The notes below the pieces were generated by a model. That model ran no database searches and had not been told where the DNA came from. It saw only the letters and a program-made list of their open reading frames with translations. A program made the position numbers and the translations under genes. Shown here one piece after another: positions 38,670 to 47,770 of a stretch of DNA of 64,000 nt (its first letter is position 1; every line of letters starts with the position of its first letter). The stretch lies in assembly GCA_016719135.1 (NCBI GenBank), contig JADKAV010000001.1:62001-126000 (forward strand). The letters run 5' to 3'. Source of the stretch: Micrococcales bacterium (GTDB lineage Bacteria; Actinomycetota; Actinomycetes; S36-B12; UBA10799).

Positions 38670-39329
38670 TTATCGGTCCTGAGCGCACGTCGGGTCGATG
38701 ATCGAGCCCGCGATGACCACATGCGCGACCACTTCGTAGCCACCCTCGGTGAGGGCACGATCACATTCGGCCAGAGTGGCTCCGGAGGTGCGCACATCGT
38801 CGACGACGATCACCGGTCCATCACCGGTGCGGGTCACGTGCATCGTCGAGTGCACGTTGCGTCGCCGGGCCGCGAAGGACAACCGCGCCTGGTCCGCCCG
38901 ACTGCCTGCGCGCAGCAACCTGCCGGCCGGCAGATCCGTCGCGGCACTTGCCGTGCGGGCGAGCTCCCACATGTGGTCGAAACCGCGCCGTCGTACCGCC
39001 GCTGACGAGGTCGCGGCGGGGACCAGGGTTGTCGTGGGCGACGCGCCGATCAACTCCACAGCCTCCAGCACCCCGGCGGCAAGGACGTGGCCCAACAGCG
39101 GACGCAGACTGCTGATGCCGCGGTCCTTGTATCCCACGATCGCCTCCGGAACACAGCCGTCATAGCGGCACGCGACGATCAGCGGCGGGTCGACCGCAGC
39201 CAGCACCGGGTCCACCGATTCGGCGAAGGCCGCTGCGCACTCGGAGCACCAAGGCCGTCCCGGGGTTTCACACCCGACGCAGGTCGACCCCAGCAGGGCA
39301 GAGGCGGCCGCATCCCACCAGGAACTCAT
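38670..39329 (-). CDS. ComF-like phosphoribosyltransferase-fold protein
   Basis: Protein of 219 residues. An N-terminal zinc knuckle (CVGCETPGRPWCSEC) is followed by a type I PRTase fold with the PRPP loop VIVVDDVRTSGATL and the family's RRRGFDHMWELA. ComF homologues act in DNA uptake in competent bacteria; in actinobacteria they are widespread (Rv3242c) without proven competence. I chose ATG 39329 over a start 14 codons upstream because the homology begins there. Confidence 0.85.
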   Translation of the reverse strand: MSSWWDAAASALLGSTCVGCETPGRPWCSECAAAFAESVDPVLAAVDPPLIVACRYDGCVPEAIVGYKDRGISSLRPLLGHVLAAGVLEAVELIGASPTTTLVPAATSSAAVRRRGFDHMWELARTASAATDLPAGRLLRAGSRADQARLSFAARRRNVHSTMHVTRTGDGPVIVVDDVRTSGATLAECDRALTEGGYEVVAHVVIAGSIIDPTCAQDR

Positions 39330-39391
39330 ACCGCAAGTCTGAGCCTGCGCCACTGGGCCTTGGGCGTCCACGACAAATCTGTGGATGGCCT

Positions 39392-41062
39392 CTATCCGGG
39401 ATAGCGCGGCTGGCGTCCCTGGGTCAGGGGCACCCAGGTGTTGCCGTTGAACTGCCAGATCTGCCCATCCTTGGTCCCGGACAGCAGCGGCCGGTCAGGG
39501 GCGGCGGCGACGGTGCGCGCCAGCGGCGGACCGCCGAGAAGTCGCACGGAGAACAGACCCAAGTCCACGCTGCCGACCTGCGGCGGCTGGTCGGGCGCGA
39601 CGATGAGCAGCGCCACCTGCGTGGCCGACGCCCACGCCGCTGCCCGGACCGGACCGGTCACCAGCGCCCGCGGCCGGGTCAGACGCGGCGGACCTGTCGT
39701 CCGGTCGACCCGCAGCAGATAGGCGGTCGCCGCATCGCGCGGTCCGGCCACGACCAATGCCCGGGAGCCGTCACGGGAGATCTGCACCGACCTGACCTGG
39801 TCAAGTTGTACTGGGATCTTCTGGGACCCCAGCACGTTCACCATCTGCGCCCCGGCGTCCGGGTCGGGCAGCCACAGCGCGCCTGTGCGGTCCCAGGATC
39901 CACCCCGACTGCGCAGAGCAGTCCGCGCGTCCGCCCAGCGGGAAGGGGTCTGCAGTGCGGCGGTCAGCAGTTGTCCATCCGGATCGGTGGCGGCGGCAGC
40001 GCTCTGGTCAAGGCTGATGAGTGGATCCTCAACCGGGGGTTGTCCGCTGCCCGGTGCTCCGGGCACGGGCAGTGCCCCGTTCCCGTCGCTCATGCCCAGC
40101 ACGCGGCCCGAGCGCACGATGTACCACGCAGCCCCCGGTGACAGGCCGTCGGGATCGAAGTCGGCCCAGGCACTGCGCGGCTGGATGGGGTCGGTGCCGG
40201 GGACCGTCACCGGCTGTCCGTCAGCGGTGATCGTGACCCCGCGGAAGCCGGGCACCTGCCGCAACGTCCACACGATCTGCGCCGACAGCTGCTGGCGGGC
40301 CAGGTCGTCGGCCTGCAGGACCGCGGCCGTGAGATCGATCTGCACGATCCCGTCAACGGTGTCCACCGCCTTCAGTTCGGTGCCCACCGGGAAGCCGTTG
40401 ATCACCGCAGGTTCCAACCACGGTCCCGGACCCTGCAGCAACGCCTGCAGCAGATCAGTGCTCACATCCCCCTGACTCCTGGCGAACAGCACCGGATTCG
40501 GCGCCAGAATGCCGCCCGGCTTCGCGACGAAGTACGTCTGGAACTCCCGGTAGGAGCGTTCCACTGCGGCCCGCGACAGCAGCAGGCCCTCCGGGACGTC
40601 GTCGATGCGCCACTGTGAACCGACCTGGGTCAGACCGAACTGTTCCTCAAGGGCGGTCTGTTCGTCGGTGGGCACGTACTGGGAGCGTTCGGAGATCACT
40701 CCGACCAACGCGGCGGTGAGGGTGACGCCGTCCTCGGCAGGATTGTTCAGTGTCTCTGTGTCGTTGCCGTAGACCCGGACCCCGGCCTGCGGATCCCATG
40801 TCTGGGCAGCCTGCGTAGTGAGATATTCCCGTGCCACCGCATGGCCGTCCTCGAATCCAGAGGCAGCGTCGAGAAATCCCTGCACGATTTCGATCTGGGA
40901 CATTCCCGGTCGCGGAGACCGGGCCAGGGCACGCACAAAACTGCTGGATGCCGTGTCGGGGACCGCCTGGTCCACTTCCACGACGGGACCACTGGTCGGC
41001 ACCTGAGCACACCCGGAGACCAGCAGCACGGCCACTGCAGCGGCGACCATCACAGGTCTCAT
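39392..41062 (-). CDS. lpqB: Lipoprotein LpqB, MtrAB accessory factor
   Basis: Surface lipoprotein of 556 residues that modulates the MtrB kinase. The signal peptide ends in the lipobox VSGC with Cys18. A GerMN-type domain (about 195-300, VDTVDGIVQIDLTAAV) and a C-terminal beta-propeller-like region follow, ending with GTKDGQIWQFNGNTW. The ATG overlaps the mtrB stop by four bases (ATGA). Confidence 0.93.
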   Translation of the reverse strand: MRPVMVAAAVAVLLVSGCAQVPTSGPVVEVDQAVPDTASSSFVRALARSPRPGMSQIEIVQGFLDAASGFEDGHAVAREYLTTQAAQTWDPQAGVRVYGNDTETLNNPAEDGVTLTAALVGVISERSQYVPTDEQTALEEQFGLTQVGSQWRIDDVPEGLLLSRAAVERSYREFQTYFVAKPGGILAPNPVLFARSQGDVSTDLLQALLQGPGPWLEPAVINGFPVGTELKAVDTVDGIVQIDLTAAVLQADDLARQQLSAQIVWTLRQVPGFRGVTITADGQPVTVPGTDPIQPRSAWADFDPDGLSPGAAWYIVRSGRVLGMSDGNGALPVPGAPGSGQPPVEDPLISLDQSAAAATDPDGQLLTAALQTPSRWADARTALRSRGGSWDRTGALWLPDPDAGAQMVNVLGSQKIPVQLDQVRSVQISRDGSRALVVAGPRDAATAYLLRVDRTTGPPRLTRPRALVTGPVRAAAWASATQVALLIVAPDQPPQVGSVDLGLFSVRLLGGPPLARTVAAAPDRPLLSGTKDGQIWQFNGNTWVPLTQGRQPRYPG

Positions 41063-42618
41063 ACGCCCACCTCCGTCGGATCCAGCGGCAACGGAGACGT
41101 CTCGCCTAGGTCCTGTCCGGCCACCCGCGGCAACGTCAGCCGGAAGAGGGCCCCTTGCCCCGGTCGACCCCAGACCGCCAGCCGCCCGCCGTGCAGGCGA
41201 GTGTCCTCCAACGCGATGGACAACCCGAGACCGGTGCCGCCCAGATTTCGCACCCGGGAGGGGTCGGCGCGCCAGAACCGGTCGAACACCCGGTCCAGGT
41301 CATCGTCATCAAGGCCACGACCGAAGTCGCGCACGGATACTGCCGCACAGGAGGCTCCGACGGCAGCTCGCACCTCGATGGGGTGGCCCTCACCGTGCTC
41401 GATGGCATTGGACAACAGATTGCGCACGATCCGTTCGATGCGTCGCGGGTCGCAAGCAGCCACGCAGGGCTGATCGGGGAAGAGTTCTACGATTTCGCAG
41501 CCGCGTGCGCGGGCCAACGGCCGTGCGGCTTCCACCGCGGCCCCGACCACCACGCGCAGATCCGTGGACTCGGTCTCCAACTGCGCGGCGCCGGCATCGA
41601 ATCTGCTGATCTCCAGCAGATCGGCCAGCAGCGATTCGAACCGGTCGAGTTGGTCGTGCAACAACTCGCTGCTGCGCAGCAACGACGGCGGCATGGTCTC
41701 GCGGCTCTCGTAGATGACATCGGAGGCCATGCGGATGGTGGTCAGCGGGGTGCGCAGTTCGTGGGAGACATCGGAGACGAATCGTTGCTGGAGACGCGAG
41801 AGGCTCTCGAGCTGCCGGATCTGCGTCTGCAGGGAGCCTGCCATGTCGTTGAACGCCAGCGCCAAGGCGGCCAGGTCGTCCTCACCGCGCACGGGCAGTC
41901 GCTGTTCGAGGTGTCCGGCTCGCACCAGTTCCGCGGTCCGAGCGGCCTGGCGAACCGGCAGGACCACGTGCCGCGCGATCAGCGACATGAGCAGCCCCAA
42001 CAAGCCGATCAGGAGCAAGCCGGCGATCCAGGCCGTCGATCTGACCAGGTCCAGCGTCCCCTGTAGCTCGCCGTACGGGAACAAGTAGTAGACCTCGTAG
42101 GCGGTCTCGGTGCCGATGGTCAGCAGCGAGCCGACCACAAGCCCGGGTTCGGAGGGTTGGTTGACGTACTGGATCGTCGTGTACGTCCACACCTCGCGGC
42201 CCTGCTCGCGCACCTGGGTTCGCATGTCCAGCGGGACGCTGGATACCTCCACCAGGTTCGTGCCCCGCTCCGACAACTGCGTATCTGCCGCGGACGAGCC
42301 TTCCAGCAGCAGCACCTCGTAGGCGGCACCGCGGTCGTCGCTGGTCACCAACGAGTTCATGATCGAATCGGCCAGACCCTCGCTGGGCGGCGGCGGTCCG
42401 CCTTCACTGGCCTGCAGGACGACCTGTTGGGCCGCCGCCAGCCCGACATTGGCCTCGGCGATGGACCTGCTGGTGTTGGCGTCGACCAGGCCGTTGGTCA
42501 CCCGGATGAGCAGGAACCCGAGACTCACGCCCACCAGGACCGTTGCGGCCACCAGTGTCGTGGCGACCACCCGGAACGCCAGTGAACGCCGCCAGCGGCG
42601 GGTCAACGCCCTGAACAT
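41059..42618 (-). CDS. mtrB: Sensor histidine kinase MtrB
   Basis: Membrane kinase of 519 residues controlling wall metabolism and division with MtrA. There are two membrane segments (about 15-37 and 190-212) around an extracytoplasmic domain, a HAMP linker, the phosphoacceptor His in SDVSHELRTPLT (near 284), an N-box RIVRNLLSNAIEHG and G-boxes DFGRGLD and GGTGLGLSI. The ATG at 42618 overlaps the mtrA stop by one base. Confidence 0.96.
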   Translation of the reverse strand: MFRALTRRWRRSLAFRVVATTLVAATVLVGVSLGFLLIRVTNGLVDANTSRSIAEANVGLAAAQQVVLQASEGGPPPPSEGLADSIMNSLVTSDDRGAAYEVLLLEGSSAADTQLSERGTNLVEVSSVPLDMRTQVREQGREVWTYTTIQYVNQPSEPGLVVGSLLTIGTETAYEVYYLFPYGELQGTLDLVRSTAWIAGLLLIGLLGLLMSLIARHVVLPVRQAARTAELVRAGHLEQRLPVRGEDDLAALALAFNDMAGSLQTQIRQLESLSRLQQRFVSDVSHELRTPLTTIRMASDVIYESRETMPPSLLRSSELLHDQLDRFESLLADLLEISRFDAGAAQLETESTDLRVVVGAAVEAARPLARARGCEIVELFPDQPCVAACDPRRIERIVRNLLSNAIEHGEGHPIEVRAAVGASCAAVSVRDFGRGLDDDDLDRVFDRFWRADPSRVRNLGGTGLGLSIALEDTRLHGGRLAVWGRPGQGALFRLTLPRVAGQDLGETSPLPLDPTEVGV

Positions 42619-43301
42619 CAGTCCGATTCGTCGCGTGCCTTGTAGCCGACGCCGCGCACGGTCAGGACCAGTTCGGGATTCTCCGGGTCGTGCTCGATCT
42701 TGGAGCGCAGACGTTGGACGTGGACGTTGACCAAACGGGTGTCGGCCGGGTGCCGGTACCCCCACACGTCCTGCAGAAGGACCTCTCTGCTGAACACTTG
42801 CCACGGTTTGCGGGCCAGACAGACGAGCAGGTCGAACTCCAGCGGTGTGAGATCGATGACCTGGCCGTCCCTGCGCACACTGTGCCCGGCGACGTCGATG
42901 CTCAGATCCCCCAAGCGGATGAGTTCGGGCTTCTCGTCGTCGAGGCGACGCAGACGTGTGCGGATGCGTGCGATCAGTTCCTTGGCCTTGAACGGCTTGA
43001 CGACGTAGTCGTCGGCACCGGACTCCAGTCCCAGCACCACATCGACGGTGTCGGTCTTCGCGGTCAGCATCACGATCGGAACGCCGCTTTCGGCGCGGAT
43101 CGCCCGGCACACTTCGATGCCGTCCTTGCCGGGCAGCATGACATCCAGCAGCACCAGGTCCGGGCGGGTCTGGTGGAACGCTTCCAGCGCCCGGGAACCG
43201 TCCGACTCGAAGAACGGCTCGAAACCGTCGGCCTGCAGGACGATACCCAGCATCTCCGACAACGCGGGGTCGTCATCGACGACCAGAACCCGTCCCTTCA
43301 C
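42618..43301 (-). CDS. mtrA: Response regulator MtrA
   Basis: OmpR-family regulator of 227 residues, matching the usual 226-228. The receiver starts VKGRVLVVDDDPALS, the phosphoacceptor Asp is in LVLLDVMLPGKDG, and the Lys in VVKPF. The winged helix ends with LVNVHVQRLRSKIE and LTVRGVGYKA. I chose GTG 43301; a longer reading upstream has no homology. The upstream 134 bp (43302-43435) hold its promoter region. Confidence 0.97.
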   Translation of the reverse strand: MKGRVLVVDDDPALSEMLGIVLQADGFEPFFESDGSRALEAFHQTRPDLVLLDVMLPGKDGIEVCRAIRAESGVPIVMLTAKTDTVDVVLGLESGADDYVVKPFKAKELIARIRTRLRRLDDEKPELIRLGDLSIDVAGHSVRRDGQVIDLTPLEFDLLVCLARKPWQVFSREVLLQDVWGYRHPADTRLVNVHVQRLRSKIEHDPENPELVLTVRGVGYKARDESD

Positions 43302-43435
43302 GTCCCCACTATTGCAGACATCGGCCGTCCCCCCGCTCTTTGCGGCTCCTCGGATTCCCAGCCCCAGCTGCGCGCCACCGGCGAGGAACAGCTGGCGGCG
43401 TCGGTCGGGCCCGGCGTACGCCCCGTGGGCGACCC

Positions 43436-44209
43436 TCAGCCCACCAGGAACAGGATGCCGATCGCGCCCGGAAGGTTGTTCGTCATATGCGCCACGATCG
43501 CCGTGCTGGTGTTGTTGCGGTGGATGCGTGCCGCGCCGAGGATCAGGCCGATGGCGAACAGCAGCGCGAACCTGATCGGCTCGAGGTGCATCGCGGCGAA
43601 CAGAGCAGCAGAAACCACCACCGCGAGCCACTTACTCATCCCTCGCTTGAGCAGGCTGGTCATGAGCAGACCGCGATAGCACAGCTCCTCCACGATCGGG
43701 GCACCGAAGGCCACCGCTAGCGCGAACAGGAAACGAGCCACCGGGAAGTCGTTGAGACTGGTCGCGAGTTCACCGGCACTGGAGTCGAACTCCCCGAACA
43801 CAGCAGACAGCCCGGCGGCGATGATCGAGGCGGCCACCAGCGCCGCGACCCCCCACAACAGACCCCACCCGATGTCAACGCGCGACACCCGCAGACCGAA
43901 GTCGAGCCGGATGCCGTTGCCGCGCAGGCGACTGACCAGCCACGGCCAGCCCCCCATGCCCAACCACGGCAGGATCACACCGACCAGGAGCGCCCAGGCG
44001 TAGACCGCCGTGCCTTCCTGCGTCAGCAGGATCGGGACCCCACTCACGATGCTGAAAACCAGCCACGCACCCACGGCGATGAAGAAGTCCGGCACCCCCC
44101 AACTCGGGCGCTTGAGCGGCACCCCCTGCCACCACGCCGCAATGGCGGCATCGGCTGCACCCGGGTACGGGGCTTGCGCAGGGGGCTGCGCGACTACGGG
44201 GTTCGACAC
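43436..44209 (-). CDS. CPBP-family intramembrane metalloprotease
   Basis: Membrane protein of 257 residues with about seven or eight hydrophobic segments. The three family motifs are present: EELCYRG (EExxxR), FAAMH (FxxxH) and HMTNN (HxxxN). The N-terminus is proline/alanine-rich and cytoplasmic. Substrates of this family in actinobacteria are mostly unknown. The gene lies 134 bp upstream of mtrA. Confidence 0.88.
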   Translation of the reverse strand: MSNPVVAQPPAQAPYPGAADAAIAAWWQGVPLKRPSWGVPDFFIAVGAWLVFSIVSGVPILLTQEGTAVYAWALLVGVILPWLGMGGWPWLVSRLRGNGIRLDFGLRVSRVDIGWGLLWGVAALVAASIIAAGLSAVFGEFDSSAGELATSLNDFPVARFLFALAVAFGAPIVEELCYRGLLMTSLLKRGMSKWLAVVVSAALFAAMHLEPIRFALLFAIGLILGAARIHRNNTSTAIVAHMTNNLPGAIGILFLVG

Positions 44210-44324
44210 GGAATCACCTCAACACAAGTGTGCCAGCCCGGCGCCAAGAAGCCAGTGTTGCGTTCGGCCTGAGAGTCGGTCCCACAGGCGCACCGTTGCG
44301 CGGATGAGTCCGGGCGCGAGTAGT

Positions 44325-45248
44325 TCAGGGCCCCGGGGCCAGCCGGTCGAGGTCGGGTTCGAGATAGATGTACCGGGCGCTGGGCAGGGCTGCGCGGATG
44401 GCCGCCTCGGCCTCGTCGATGCCCGCGGCGATGGTGGCGGCGTCATCCTCACCGCCAATGGCCACCTTCGCGGCGACCAGGAGTTCGTCCGGGCCCACGT
44501 GCAGCGTCTTCAAATGGATGACCCGATCGATGGACTGCGTGCCATCCAGTGCCACCCGGATCGCCTGTTCCTGTTCGGGCAGAGCGGATTCGCCCACCAG
44601 CATGCTCGACATCTCGAAGGCCAGGAACACCGCGATCACGACCAGCAGCGTTCCCACCGCCATGGCGCCGAGCCCGTCCCAGCGGCCGTCGCCGGTGATC
44701 GTGGCCATGGACACCCCGAACAGCGCGAACACCAGACCGATGAGGGCGCCGGTGTCCTCCAGCAGAACCACGGGGAGTTCGGGTTGCCGGGCGTCACGCA
44801 CGAAGCGAAGCAGGGAGCGCCCCCCGCGGGATTTGTTCGCCTCCCGCATCGCCGTTCGGAAGGAGAATCCTTCCAGCCCGATCGCGATCAGCAGCACGGC
44901 GACCGCGATCTGCACATCGCGCAGTTCCTCGGGATGGGTGAACTTGTGGAAGCCCTCGTAGAGCGAGAACAGCCCACCCACCAGGAACAAGATGATCGCG
45001 ACCACGAAGGCGTACACGTAGCGCACCCTGGAGTAGCCGAACTGATGCGTCACATCCGCGGTGCGGCGGGCGCGCTTACCACCGACCAGCAGAAGAACCT
45101 GATTGCCACTGTCTGCCACGGAGTGGATCGCCTCGGACAGCATCGACGAGGATCCGGTGAGCGCGAACGCGACAAATTTGGAGACCGCGATCCCCAGATT
45201 GGCGATCAGCGCGGCCAGGACTGCCTTCGCCCCGCCCTCAGTACTCAC
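44325..45248 (-). CDS. Cation diffusion facilitator transporter
   Basis: Zn2+/divalent-metal exporter of 307 residues with about six membrane segments. The metal-site patterns are SEAIHSVADSGNQ in TM2 and LEDTGALIGL in TM5. A long loop RRTADVTHQFGYSRVRYVYAF follows TM2, and the cytoplasmic C-terminal domain includes HLKTLHVGPDELLVAAKV. GTG 45248 was chosen at the start of homology; a longer frame upstream is antisense to manA. It follows manA by 25 bp and may be co-transcribed. Confidence 0.88.
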   Translation of the reverse strand: MSTEGGAKAVLAALIANLGIAVSKFVAFALTGSSSMLSEAIHSVADSGNQVLLLVGGKRARRTADVTHQFGYSRVRYVYAFVVAIILFLVGGLFSLYEGFHKFTHPEELRDVQIAVAVLLIAIGLEGFSFRTAMREANKSRGGRSLLRFVRDARQPELPVVLLEDTGALIGLVFALFGVSMATITGDGRWDGLGAMAVGTLLVVIAVFLAFEMSSMLVGESALPEQEQAIRVALDGTQSIDRVIHLKTLHVGPDELLVAAKVAIGGEDDAATIAAGIDEAEAAIRAALPSARYIYLEPDLDRLAPGP

Positions 45249-45273
45249 GGGATCAGTGTGCCCAACGGGTGCC

Positions 45274-46329
45274 TCACGATGCCGCTCGGGCGATGACAGC
45301 CCGCCCGTCGGCCTCGACTTGCAGGTCGGCCTCTGAAGCCTCCAGCAGGATCGCATCGCCGGGCGCGAGCACGATGTCGCCGGCAGTGATTTCACCCTGC
45401 ATGCACAACACGGTGCGGGCTGCCCCGGTCGTGGCCGTGAATCCTGCATCCGCCACGGACACCACCGAGAAGGGCGCGCCCTGCGGTGCGTAGGTGGCGA
45501 CACCGGCGGTCTGCTCGGGCTCTACGGGGCGTGGTTGACCCGACACCGACAAAGCTGCCAGAGCCGCATCGATGGCCACCGTCTTGCTCGTCAGCCCCAG
45601 TCGCAGCACGTTGTCACTGGCCGTCATCACCTCGACCCCCAGGCCCTGCACATAGGCATGCACAGTGCCCGGCTCAACGTAAATGGACTCGCCCGGGGCC
45701 AGCGTCCGCGCGTTCAGCAAGGCGGCCACGAACACCCCGGGATCGTCGGGATAACAGGCGACGACCTGCTCGATGACCTCCGAGGCCAACGGCGGCAATC
45801 CCGCAGCAGCCATCGCGGCTGGTAGCGCCGGGGCCGTGTCCACCACCACGTCCATCGGCAATGTCAGCAGCCCGCGGATGCAGCCGGGCAGATCACCGGC
45901 GCGCAGCGCATCAGCTGCCTGGGCCACCTGCGGCCCAAGATGCGCGAAGACCTCCGCACTGACGCCCGTGTCACGGAAGCCCTCCAGAATCGTGAACGGC
46001 TCGACGGCGATCAGGATCTCCGCCTTGGCGTACGGGTCGGGCAGCAACTGGTGGCCCCGCGGGTCCGAGCGCTGCGAAGCGAACTGCGCCTGTGCGAAAT
46101 CCGCCGAAGGATGGATCTGGATCGACAGGGGCCTGGCCGCAGCCAGAATCTTCGTCAGGATCGGTGTCTGGACGTCCACCTGTCCGCCATCACGGGCAAC
46201 CGAAGGCCCGTTGGGGTGGGTTCCGAACCACAGTTCGGCCTGCGGACCGCCGGTGGGGGCGGTCCATCGCGCCAGTCCGTCCACCTGCCCCCAGTCGTAG
46301 GCCTGCAAGTAGCCACGCACTATGTCCAT
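45274..46329 (-). CDS. manA: Mannose-6-phosphate isomerase, type I
   Basis: Interconverts fructose-6-P and mannose-6-P; a zinc enzyme of 351 residues. Zinc ligands are in LSIQIHPS (Gln and His), AEI near residue 103 (Glu) and PGTVHAY (His). The conserved AELWFGTHP at the N-terminus is present. It supplies mannose-6-P for the ManB encoded upstream and the ManC at 55.8-56.9 kb. Confidence 0.94.
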   Translation of the reverse strand: MDIVRGYLQAYDWGQVDGLARWTAPTGGPQAELWFGTHPNGPSVARDGGQVDVQTPILTKILAAARPLSIQIHPSADFAQAQFASQRSDPRGHQLLPDPYAKAEILIAVEPFTILEGFRDTGVSAEVFAHLGPQVAQAADALRAGDLPGCIRGLLTLPMDVVVDTAPALPAAMAAAGLPPLASEVIEQVVACYPDDPGVFVAALLNARTLAPGESIYVEPGTVHAYVQGLGVEVMTASDNVLRLGLTSKTVAIDAALAALSVSGQPRPVEPEQTAGVATYAPQGAPFSVVSVADAGFTATTGAARTVLCMQGEITAGDIVLAPGDAILLEASEADLQVEADGRAVIARAAS

Positions 46330-46361
46330 GGTTGCCCTCCTGCTTGTTTATGCCCCGTGGG

Positions 46362-47546
46362 TTAGGGCCTATCCCTTTGGTCGGCGAACCTGGGATCCCG
46401 GTGACCGAACCGGGGGTCGAGATCCCCGGCACTGCGCGACGGGTCGCGGCGCTGCATCAGCGCGGTGTAGACACTGGCGAAATCGACCAACCCCACCAGA
46501 TCGGCGAGTTGTTCGATGGCGTGTCCCCCGTGTGCCATGACGGACTCGTACGGTACGGCGACGCGCTCACAGGTCTGGACGACAGCCTCTGCGATCGCGC
46601 TGGTGTCCGGATGCTCGGAAGCATCGCGCAGCAGCATCACCCGCAAACGCGGTTGCGGCTGCTCGTCCAGCGTGCGATCACGGAAGAGATCGTCTTGCGG
46701 TGAGCGCTGTGCCCACGGACCGGCCAGCAGTCCGGCGTGAGTCCGCACCGCCTCCGGCAGGACGCCCACCACACTGGGCCAGTCCGCGTTCTCGGCCAGT
46801 TGGCGACCCAGCCGCCGTGCGGCCACCGCCCCCAGATCACCACTGCCCCAGACCAGCGGCAGCCCCGAGGTCAAGTGCATGCTCAAGGCTTTGGCGGGGT
46901 TGTCGGTAGACGGCACCTCCACGCCGCAGGCCAGCGCGCGTTCATCCAGCGTGTTGGCTGCGCCGGCCAGACCATGCCGGGCGTGGGCGACCAGACCCAG
47001 TTCGCCGGCCAGCAGGATCAGCGGCGCAGACAGCGCCCACAGCAGGGACCTGGCCTTCTGCACGTCCTGCATGACACTCAGTCGCGAAACCGGCCAGAAC
47101 CACACACCCCGGGCGCTGGCACACATCTCGTGCAGCGGGGAATCCGCGGCCCCCAGACCCAGCACCGAACTGCCGCGACGTTGTGCCTCGGTGGCCACGG
47201 TGAGGATCTCGGGGGTCCGGCCAGAGGCCGACACCGCAACGACGAGGTCCATCGGTCCCACCCAGCCAGGCAGCGTAGGACCGCCGATCGCGAACACCGG
47301 CAGCGGCGAACCCCGACCAGCCACCGCGGCCAGCACCTCGCCCGGAGCACTCGAACCCCCGGCGCCCACCACGCACAGGCTGCGAGGCCGGCCCTGCCCG
47401 GCGAGTACGGACAGAATCTCTGCGGATTCGGAATCCAGGGCCGCCCGGATCGCCGCACCGGCGCCGGCCGTACTGGCCAGCATCCGGTCGGCATCGATTC
47501 GCACCAACTCTTCGGGCTCGTCGAGCAGACTGTCTTCCAGGCTCAC
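46362..47546 (-). CDS. SIS-domain phosphoglucose/phosphomannose isomerase-like protein
   Basis: Cytoplasmic protein of 394 residues homologous by position and motifs to Rv3256c. It has two SIS domains: VVGAGGSSAPG and VVAVSASGRTPE in the first, and GLPLVWGSG and RLGRQLAENA in the second. The C-terminal HGGHAIEQLADLVGLVDFASVY matches the bifunctional PGI/PMI family. It lies between Trm112-like and manA genes, so a part in sugar-phosphate interconversion is likely. Confidence 0.88.
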   Translation of the reverse strand: MSLEDSLLDEPEELVRIDADRMLASTAGAGAAIRAALDSESAEILSVLAGQGRPRSLCVVGAGGSSAPGEVLAAVAGRGSPLPVFAIGGPTLPGWVGPMDLVVAVSASGRTPEILTVATEAQRRGSSVLGLGAADSPLHEMCASARGVWFWPVSRLSVMQDVQKARSLLWALSAPLILLAGELGLVAHARHGLAGAANTLDERALACGVEVPSTDNPAKALSMHLTSGLPLVWGSGDLGAVAARRLGRQLAENADWPSVVGVLPEAVRTHAGLLAGPWAQRSPQDDLFRDRTLDEQPQPRLRVMLLRDASEHPDTSAIAEAVVQTCERVAVPYESVMAHGGHAIEQLADLVGLVDFASVYTALMQRRDPSRSAGDLDPRFGHRDPRFADQRDRP

Positions 47547-47746
47547 GACGGGTCCGTGACCCCCACGACGCCACTGGGGCCCGGGGTCGCCTGGTCGAGC
47601 AGCATGACCGGGATGCCGTCGCGGATGGGGAACACCGCCTCGCAGACCGTGCAGCGCAAGCCGTCATCGACCTGCTCCACCTCGGCGTGTCGGGGGCAGG
47701 GGCAGGCCAGTACATCCAGCAGCAACGGGTCCAGACTCACGTCCAC
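47543..47746 (-). CDS. Trm112/YcaR-like small zinc-ribbon protein
   Basis: Protein of 67 residues starting LDPLLLDVLACP and containing CTVCEAVFPIRDGIPVML, the pattern of the Trm112/UPF0434 family. Three of the four expected metal-binding positions are visible (ACPC, CTVC). It overlaps the SIS gene start by ATGA. Bacterial members may serve as adaptors for methyltransferases; a specific role here is unknown. Confidence 0.85.
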   Translation of the reverse strand: MDVSLDPLLLDVLACPCPRHAEVEQVDDGLRCTVCEAVFPIRDGIPVMLLDQATPGPSGVVGVTDPS

Positions 47747-47770
47747 CAGCCTATGCGGTCGACCGCCGTA